DNA of 20,930 bases from Hyphomicrobiales bacterium (lineage in GTDB: Bacteria; Pseudomonadota; Alphaproteobacteria; Rhizobiales; Afifellaceae), in NCBI GenBank assembly GCA_013812985.1, contig JACCSN010000215.1, forward strand, positions 1 to 20,930, read 5' to 3'. The translations under genes were made by a program, and so were the position numbers. This document shows, one piece after another, positions 15,460 to 20,930 of this stretch; positions within the stretch are counted from its first letter, which is position 1, and each line of letters starts with the position of its first letter. The notes beneath the pieces are model-generated. The model did no database searches. It was not told the origin of the DNA and saw nothing but the letters and a program-made list of their open reading frames with translations.

Positions 15460-16656
15460 TCACTCCGCGGCGATCCGCTCCGGCGCTTCGAGCGCGACCG
15501 CGACCACGCCCCGCGGCGACATCGACAGCGCCAGCTCGCCGCGTTTCAAGGCCAGCGCCTGCTCGCCGAACAGCTGCCGCCGCCAACCCTTCAGCGCTTG
15601 CACATCGGCGCGATCATCGGCGGCGATGGCTTCAAGATCGTCCGCATTGGCGATCACGCGGGCTGCTACGGCATGGTCCTCGGCAACCATCTTCAGGAGC
15701 ACTTTCAGGAGTTCGGCGGCCGCGCCGGCATGTTCCGAGACCGGTCGTTGGCGTGGCACGCTGGGCAGGGCGCTTTCCGCCAGGGCGAACACCTCCTCCA
15801 CGGCGCCCAGGATTCCCCGAGCGAGGCTGGAGCGTTCGAAGCCGCGCGGGATCGCCCTGAGCCGCCCAAGCGCTTCCGCGTCGCGCGGCTGCTGGAGCGC
15901 GACCTCGTAAAGCGCGTCGTCCTTCAGCACCCGGCCGCGCGGCACGTCGCGCTCCTGGGCCTCCCGCTCGCGCCAGGCGGCGAGCGCCTGCAGGATGGCG
16001 AGCTGCCGCGGCTTCTTCACCCGCATTTTCAGCCGCTGCCAGGCTTCCTCCGGCTCCGTCCGGTAGGTCCGCGGATCGGAGAGAACCGCCATCTCCTCCG
16101 CCACCCATTCGGTGCGCCCCTGTTCGGCCAGCTGCGCGGCGAGCGAAAGGTAGACGTCGCGCAGATGCGTCACGTCGGCGATGGCATAGGCGATCTGCTT
16201 GGCGTTGAGCGGTCGGCGCGACCAGTCGGTGAAGCGCGAGGTCTTGTCGATCTGCTGACCGGCGATGCGCGACACGAGCTGGTCGTAACTCACCTGGTCG
16301 CCGTAGCCGCAGACCATTGCGGCAATCTGAGTGTCGAAGAGCGGCCGCGGCACGGCCCCGGCCTGCTTGACGAAGATTTCGATGTCCTGACGGGCGGCGT
16401 GAAAGACCTTGAGCACGCCTTCGTCGGCCATCAGCCGGTAGAACGGGTCCAAGTCCAGGCCCGCCGCGAGCGGGTCGATGATGGCCGCCTCGTCCGGCCC
16501 GGCCATCTGGATGAGGCAGAGTTGCGCCCAGAACGTGCTCTCGCGCATGAACTCCGTGTCAACCGTGATGAAGGGAGTTTTGGAGAGCCTACCGCAGAAG
16601 CCGACAAGCGCGTCACTGTCTGTGATGATCGTGTGTTCGTGGATGTTCGATTCCAT
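15460..16656 (-). CDS. rnd: ribonuclease D
   Basis: 3'-5' exoribonuclease that trims the 3' ends of tRNA precursors and other small RNAs. The product is 398 residues. The DEDDy exonuclease domain has Asp33 and Glu35 (VDTEFMRE), Asp91 (HAARQDIE), then Tyr157 and Asp161 (YAIADVTHL). An HRDC domain follows (about 208-290), with a C-terminal helical region. DTEFMRESTFWAQLCLIQ at the N-terminus is typical of RNase D. The ATG at 16656 has no strong ribosome site and may be at or next to the transcription start. It is convergent with ppx with no spacer between the stops. Confidence 0.95.
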   Translation of the reverse strand: MESNIHEHTIITDSDALVGFCGRLSKTPFITVDTEFMRESTFWAQLCLIQMAGPDEAAIIDPLAAGLDLDPFYRLMADEGVLKVFHAARQDIEIFVKQAGAVPRPLFDTQIAAMVCGYGDQVSYDQLVSRIAGQQIDKTSRFTDWSRRPLNAKQIAYAIADVTHLRDVYLSLAAQLAEQGRTEWVAEEMAVLSDPRTYRTEPEEAWQRLKMRVKKPRQLAILQALAAWREREAQERDVPRGRVLKDDALYEVALQQPRDAEALGRLRAIPRGFERSSLARGILGAVEEVFALAESALPSVPRQRPVSEHAGAAAELLKVLLKMVAEDHAVAARVIANADDLEAIAADDRADVQALKGWRRQLFGEQALALKRGELALSMSPRGVVAVALEAPERIAAE

Positions 16657-16663
16657 GCTCGCT

Positions 16664-16692
16664 TTAATAGCGAAAGCGGCTCAGCGTGTCGC
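16664..16692 (-). promoter_or_regulatory. candidate rnd promoter, possibly leaderless
   Basis: On the minus strand GCGACA (16692-16687) and TATTAA (16669-16664) stand 17 bases apart. The rnd ATG begins 7 bases after the second box, where transcription would be expected to start. Together with the lack of a ribosome site this suggests a leaderless mRNA. The -35 match is only fair. Confidence 0.4.
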
Positions 16693-16831
16693 TTCAAAAC
16701 GAATCGGGGCGGGCCCGCGAGGACATGATGCGTCACGCCTCGTTGAGCTAGCCGAAGCCCAAAGTGCTACGGCGGCGCCTTCCGATGCGCGAGCTGTCGC
16801 CAACGAAGAGGTCAAGCGTCGTCCGCAGCCC

Positions 16832-17577
16832 TTATTTGGCATCGTGGAAGATGATGCCGAGCGTGTGCCTACGCCCGGACCGGACCCGGCTGACGCCATG
16901 GCGCAGGTTGACCCGGTAGATCCCCTTTGCGCCCTGAACCGGACGATGATGGACCGCGAAGGCGACCGCGTCCCCCTGGCGGAGCGGCACGACCTCCGGC
17001 CGCGACTGCATGCGCGGCCGCTGCTCGGTCAGCACGAACTCGCCCCCGGCGTGGTCCCGGCCCGGCTCGGTCAGGAGGGCCGCCACCTGGAGCGGAAATG
17101 CGAGATCGCCGTAGAGGTCCTGATGCAGGCAGTTGTAGTCGCCCGACTCGTATTGCAGGAGCAACGGCGTCGGCCGCGTCTGCCCGGCCTGGTGACAGAG
17201 ATCGACGAACTCCGCATGCGTGTCCGGGTAGCGCGTTTCGATCTTCATAAGCTCGTTCCAGCGATTGGCGATCGGCGCAAGCCTTGGATAGAGCGCGGTC
17301 CGCAATGCCTCGATCAGGCCGGGAAGCGGATAGGCGAAGTACTTGTACTCGCCCCGCCCGAAGCCGTGACGCGCCATCACGACCTTGCTGCGAAACCTGT
17401 CGTCCTCTGGGTAGAAAGCAGCGATCCCGCGGCACTCGTCAGGCGTCAGGAGCTTTTCCAGCACCGCCGAACCCTGCGAGGCGAGATCGTCGGTGATGCG
17501 GTTCCAGTCGAACGCGTTCGCGCGGTCGGCGGGGGAGCCGGCGCCCTGGAGAGCGGCGCCGGCGCTTGACTGTACTT

Positions 17578-17581
<4 letters not shown>
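16832..17581 (-). CDS. 2OG-Fe(II) oxygenase (Ada-linked, PF09859-like)
   Basis: Putative iron- and 2-oxoglutarate-dependent dioxygenase of 249 residues. The facial triad is visible: HxD in CLHQDLYGD (His153, Asp155) and the distal His228 in NLRHGVS, with Arg237/238 (GRRHTLG) as the likely 2-oxoglutarate binder. It matches what I recall of the family described as an oxygenase acting on damaged DNA and usually found beside Ada, not AlkB itself. The ATG at 17581 overlaps the ada stop (ATGA), so expression is coupled to ada. It probably demethylates or otherwise oxidatively repairs alkylated nucleic acid, but the substrate is not shown by sequence. The frame is open upstream only because it runs antisense-free through ada in another frame. 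Confidence 0.88.
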
Positions 17582-18654
<1,073 letters not shown>

Positions 18655-18691
18655 CGTCTTGATCCTCGGAGTTCTTCGCCGCTCATTCGTT

Positions 18692-18708
18692 GAGGCGTAT
18701 GTAGCCTC
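18692..18708. repeat. inverted repeat upstream of ada
   Basis: GAGGC-GTATGTA-GCCTC is a perfect 5-bp inverted repeat with a 7-base spacer, 38 bp before the ada ATG, where a -10 region or operator would sit. It may be a regulator site or a leader hairpin. Short enough to occur by chance. Confidence 0.35.
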
Positions 18709-18733
18709 GCGCCCGGATCGCGGCACTCCGGGT

Positions 18734-18750
18734 CTTGCTTTCAAAACAAG
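18734..18750. promoter_or_regulatory. operator-like palindrome upstream of ada
   Basis: CTTGCTTT-C-AAAACAAG is an 8-bp inverted repeat with one mismatch around a single central base, in an AT-rich patch about 80-96 bp before the ada ATG. The minus strand reads AAAGCAAG, sharing AAAGC with the E. coli Ada box. Ada or another regulator might bind here; this is motif inference only. Confidence 0.35.
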
Positions 18751-18988
18751 ATTTTTGCCGCCCGCGCTGCGCCGAGTTCTGGACAGCCGCTAACCGTCTC
18801 GGCGGGATCCCGAGCGAGCCCTCCTCGACATTGCCTCAGACCTGTGGCTTGTTTCCTCGGCCACCGACTTGCAGTTTCGGGTGGCGAGCGCGGGCCGGGT
18901 CCGGTAGTTTCCGACCATCGAAATGTGGTGCGCACAACCCGATTATCTTGAGACAGCGGCGACTTATGCAAGCAATGGCCATCGGATG

Positions 18989-19045
18989 GCGGGCTCTCCC
19001 GCGCGCGCCGGCCGGGGGGCTTACAAAGCCCCGCCAAAGTTTTTT
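18989..19045 (+). terminator. double hairpin followed by T6 (terminator-like)
   Basis: GCGGG-CTCT-CCCGC (18989-19002) is followed by GGGGCTT-ACA-AAGCCCC (19016-19032), a perfect 7-bp stem, and a run of six T (19040-19045) after an 7-base gap. The plus-strand polarity of the T-run fits termination of a transcript entering from the left, although no plus-strand gene lies there. It could be the end of a small RNA or an attenuator before the kinase gene. The gap between stem and T-run is longer than ideal. Confidence 0.4.
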
Positions 19046-19123
19046 GCTCGCCAGGTTGCGCGTCACGGGCACGGCGCTGGCTGAAATCGGGATGTAGCCA
19101 CGATTAGCGAAATCCTCATCCCA

Positions 19124-20930
19124 ATGCAGCCGCACGACGATCCAGACCGCGCGGCCACGCCCGATTTCCTCGCCGGCGGCGGCGAAATGGGACGGCTCAT
19201 GCGCGCGCACCCCTGGTCGGCGCCGCTCGGCGCGCCCGGAACATGGCGGGTGGCGCTGCGCACGCTCGTCAGCGTCATGCTGGGCTCCAAGCAGCCCATG
19301 CTCCTCACCTGGGGTCCCGAACGCACCCTGCTCTACAACGACGGTTACGCCGGGCTCCTGGGGCGCAAGCATCCGGCGGCCCTCGGACGGCCGTTTCTCG
19401 ACGTGTGGTCGGAGATCCGGGGCGACCTTCAGCCCTTGCTGGATCAGGTCGACGCCGGCGAATCCGTCCAGATGGACGACATCACGCTGATCCTGGAGCG
19501 GCACGGCTATCCGGAGGAGACGCACTTCGCCTTCTCCTACACGCCCGTGCTCGACGAGACCGGTCGGGTAGCCGGGTTATTCTGCCCATGCCAGGAGACC
19601 ACGCAGCAGGTGCTGGCCGAGCGGCGGATCGTCGCCGAGCGCGAGCAATTCGAGAGGCTCTTCGAGCAGGCGCCCGGCTTCATGGCGATGCTGCGCGGGC
19701 CGGAGCACGTCTTCGAGCTCGTCAATCCCACCTACATGCAATTGATCGGGCACCGCGACGTGATCGGGAAGCCGGTCCGCCAGGCGCTCCCCGAGATCGA
19801 GGGGCAGGGCTATTTCGAGCTGCTCGACGAGGCCTACGCGAAGGCAGAGGCGTTCAAGGGAACCGCTTTGAGAGTCGGCCTGCAGCGCACGCCGGGCGCG
19901 GCTGTCGAGGAGCGCTTCGTCGATCTCGTCTATCAGCCCGTCACCGACGCCGAAGGCCGGGTGACGGGCATCTTTGCCGAGGGCTCCGATGTGACGGAGC
20001 GCGTGCACGCGGAGGCGGCGCTGCGCGAGAGCGAGGCGCAGTTCCGCACCTTCGCGCAAGCGATGCCCAACCACGTATGGACGTCGCCGCCAGATGGATT
20101 GCTCGATTGGTTCAACGACCGCGTTTATGACTACAGCGGCGCTGCTCCGGGCGAGCTTGACGGGCAGGGCTGGGCCGGGATCGTCCATCCCGATGATCTG
20201 GCGGCGGCCGGCGAGCGCTGGTTGGCCGCCCTTTCGTCCAAGCAGGAATACGAAGCGGAATTCAGGCTTCGGCGCGCGGACGGCGTCTACCGCTGGCACA
20301 TCGCCAGGGCGGTTCCCATCCGCGGAGCGGAAGGCGATGTGATGCGCTGGATCGGAACCAACACGGACATCGAGGACCAGAAGACCACCGCCGAGGCGCT
20401 GGCCGACCTTAACGCGACCTTGGAACAGCGTGTCGAGGAGAAAGTTCGCGAGCGGGACCGGCTCTGGTCGACCACCAACGATCTCATGGGCACCGCCGGG
20501 GTCGACGGCTATTTGAAGGAGTTGAACCCAGCCTGGGGACGCGTGCTCGGGTGGGACGAGGCAACCCTGTTGGGACGACCATTCCTCGACATCATCGACC
20601 CCGCCGATCACGCGGCGACCGCTCGGATCGTCGAGCAGCTGGCGCGGGGTGAGGCGGTTCGCGATTTCGTCGACCATCTGCGCGCCAAGGACGGCAGCGC
20701 GCGCACGGTGATGTGGAACGCGGTGCCGGACGGTCCCTTGATCTACATCGTCGGCCGCGACATCACCGAACAGCGCGAAATCGAAGATCGCCTTCGTCAG
20801 GCGCAGAAGATGGAGGCGGTGGGCCAGCTCACCGGCGGCATCGCGCACGACTTCAACAACCTGCTGACCGGCATCACCGGGTCGCTCGACCTCATTCGCC
20901 GGCGTCTGGACGCTAACCGCACGGATGGGC
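19124..20930 (+). CDS. multi-PAS sensor histidine kinase (3' end beyond window)
   Basis: The first 602 residues of a soluble sensor kinase are visible and the frame runs off the window. An N-terminal sensor region resembling PAS/GAF (about 24-155, HPWSAPLGAPGTW) is followed by PAS domains at about 170-290, 305-412 and 447-545, each ending in DxTE/DIED-type motifs, with a coiled coil (about 415-445) between the last two. The dimerisation/phosphoacceptor domain begins at QAQKMEAVGQLTGGIAHDFN, with His575 as the phosphorylated residue in HDFNNLL. No membrane segment is seen, so the signal is probably cytoplasmic (redox, light or small ligand). The ATG at 19124 has a weak ribosome site; ATG 19187 is an alternative. 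The ATPase domain and any receiver domain lie outside. Confidence 0.88.
   Translation, partial: MQPHDDPDRAATPDFLAGGGEMGRLMRAHPWSAPLGAPGTWRVALRTLVSVMLGSKQPMLLTWGPERTLLYNDGYAGLLGRKHPAALGRPFLDVWSEIRGDLQPLLDQVDAGESVQMDDITLILERHGYPEETHFAFSYTPVLDETGRVAGLFCPCQETTQQVLAERRIVAEREQFERLFEQAPGFMAMLRGPEHVFELVNPTYMQLIGHRDVIGKPVRQALPEIEGQGYFELLDEAYAKAEAFKGTALRVGLQRTPGAAVEERFVDLVYQPVTDAEGRVTGIFAEGSDVTERVHAEAALRESEAQFRTFAQAMPNHVWTSPPDGLLDWFNDRVYDYSGAAPGELDGQGWAGIVHPDDLAAAGERWLAALSSKQEYEAEFRLRRADGVYRWHIARAVPIRGAEGDVMRWIGTNTDIEDQKTTAEALADLNATLEQRVEEKVRERDRLWSTTNDLMGTAGVDGYLKELNPAWGRVLGWDEATLLGRPFLDIIDPADHAATARIVEQLARGEAVRDFVDHLRAKDGSARTVMWNAVPDGPLIYIVGRDITEQREIEDRLRQAQKMEAVGQLTGGIAHDFNNLLTGITGSLDLIRRRLDANRTDG

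Larger units (their letters stand above)
18655..19123. other. intergenic region between ada and the histidine kinase gene
   Basis: This 469-bp spacer separates divergent genes. Reading frames in it look like compositional noise, with no family resemblance, no usable ribosome site and overlap with the hairpins. It holds two inverted repeats near ada and a double hairpin with a T-run near the kinase gene, listed separately, plus an 8-bp palindrome GTGCGCAC (18928-18935). No clear core promoter was found. Confidence 0.5.

Noticed and set aside
16703..16716. GC palindrome GCGGGCCCGC as a terminator after the oxygenase gene
   Set aside because: No loop and no T-run follows on either strand.
18735..19097. 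Plus-strand frame of 120 codons in the ada/kinase spacer
   Set aside because: No ribosome site, Arg/Pro/Cys-rich noise composition, and it contains the hairpin/T-run structure.
19577..20848. Minus-strand frame of about 423 codons across the histidine kinase
   Set aside because: The plus strand encodes three recognisable PAS domains and the HDFNNLL phosphoacceptor motif, so this is antisense noise.

Overview
The window looks like a chromosomal segment of a high-GC alphaproteobacterium, most likely a sphingomonad (order Sphingomonadales). That placement is inferred from gene content and codon bias: a type-2 heme A synthase, a short DnaA-like HdaA-type protein, a DUF2842 protein, a GumB/GumC-like exopolysaccharide system and an Ada/oxygenase pair. 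No marker gene such as 16S rRNA is present. There are no transposases, integrases, phage genes or CRISPR arrays.

Layout. (1) 1-700: a possible tail of an upstream gene, an AT-richer spacer, a small hypothetical ORF, and a clear minus-strand tRNA-Pro(GGG) with its own promoter. (2) 701-7782: an exopolysaccharide (EPS) locus built around a divergent promoter. On the minus strand lie an outer-membrane export lipoprotein, a polyprenyl-phosphate sugar phosphotransferase and an O-antigen ligase/polymerase. On the plus strand lie a Wzz/GumC-like co-polymerase fused to a degenerate kinase domain, then a polysaccharide deacetylase. The co-polymerase reading frame is interrupted by an in-frame TAG. (3) 7779-9190: DUF2842 membrane protein, divergent from ctaA. 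(4) 9336-15459: a tightly packed plus-strand series: CDP-alcohol phosphatidyltransferase, AI-2E-family permease, HdaA-like AAA+ protein, polyphosphate kinase and exopolyphosphatase. (5) 15460-18654: minus-strand rnd, then ada and a 2OG-Fe(II) oxygenase overlapping by ATGA. (6) 18655-19123: a gene-free spacer with several hairpins. (7) 19124 to the end: a multi-PAS histidine kinase cut off by the window edge.

How the genes work together. The EPS proteins prime a lipid-linked sugar, polymerise, control chain length, export and probably trim a polymer. No glycosyltransferases or Wzx flippase are in the window, so these must be elsewhere. The hda-ppk-ppx series places a replication-initiation control gene beside polyphosphate synthesis and breakdown. 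Ada and the oxygenase form an alkylation-damage response unit.

The most unusual observations are the amber codon splitting an otherwise intact co-polymerase, the loss of catalytic motifs in its kinase-like domain, and two tandem CtrA-like sites (TTAAC-N6-CTAAC/T) in the divergent EPS promoter. I do not see a wholly new multi-gene system. Most genes here belong to known families.
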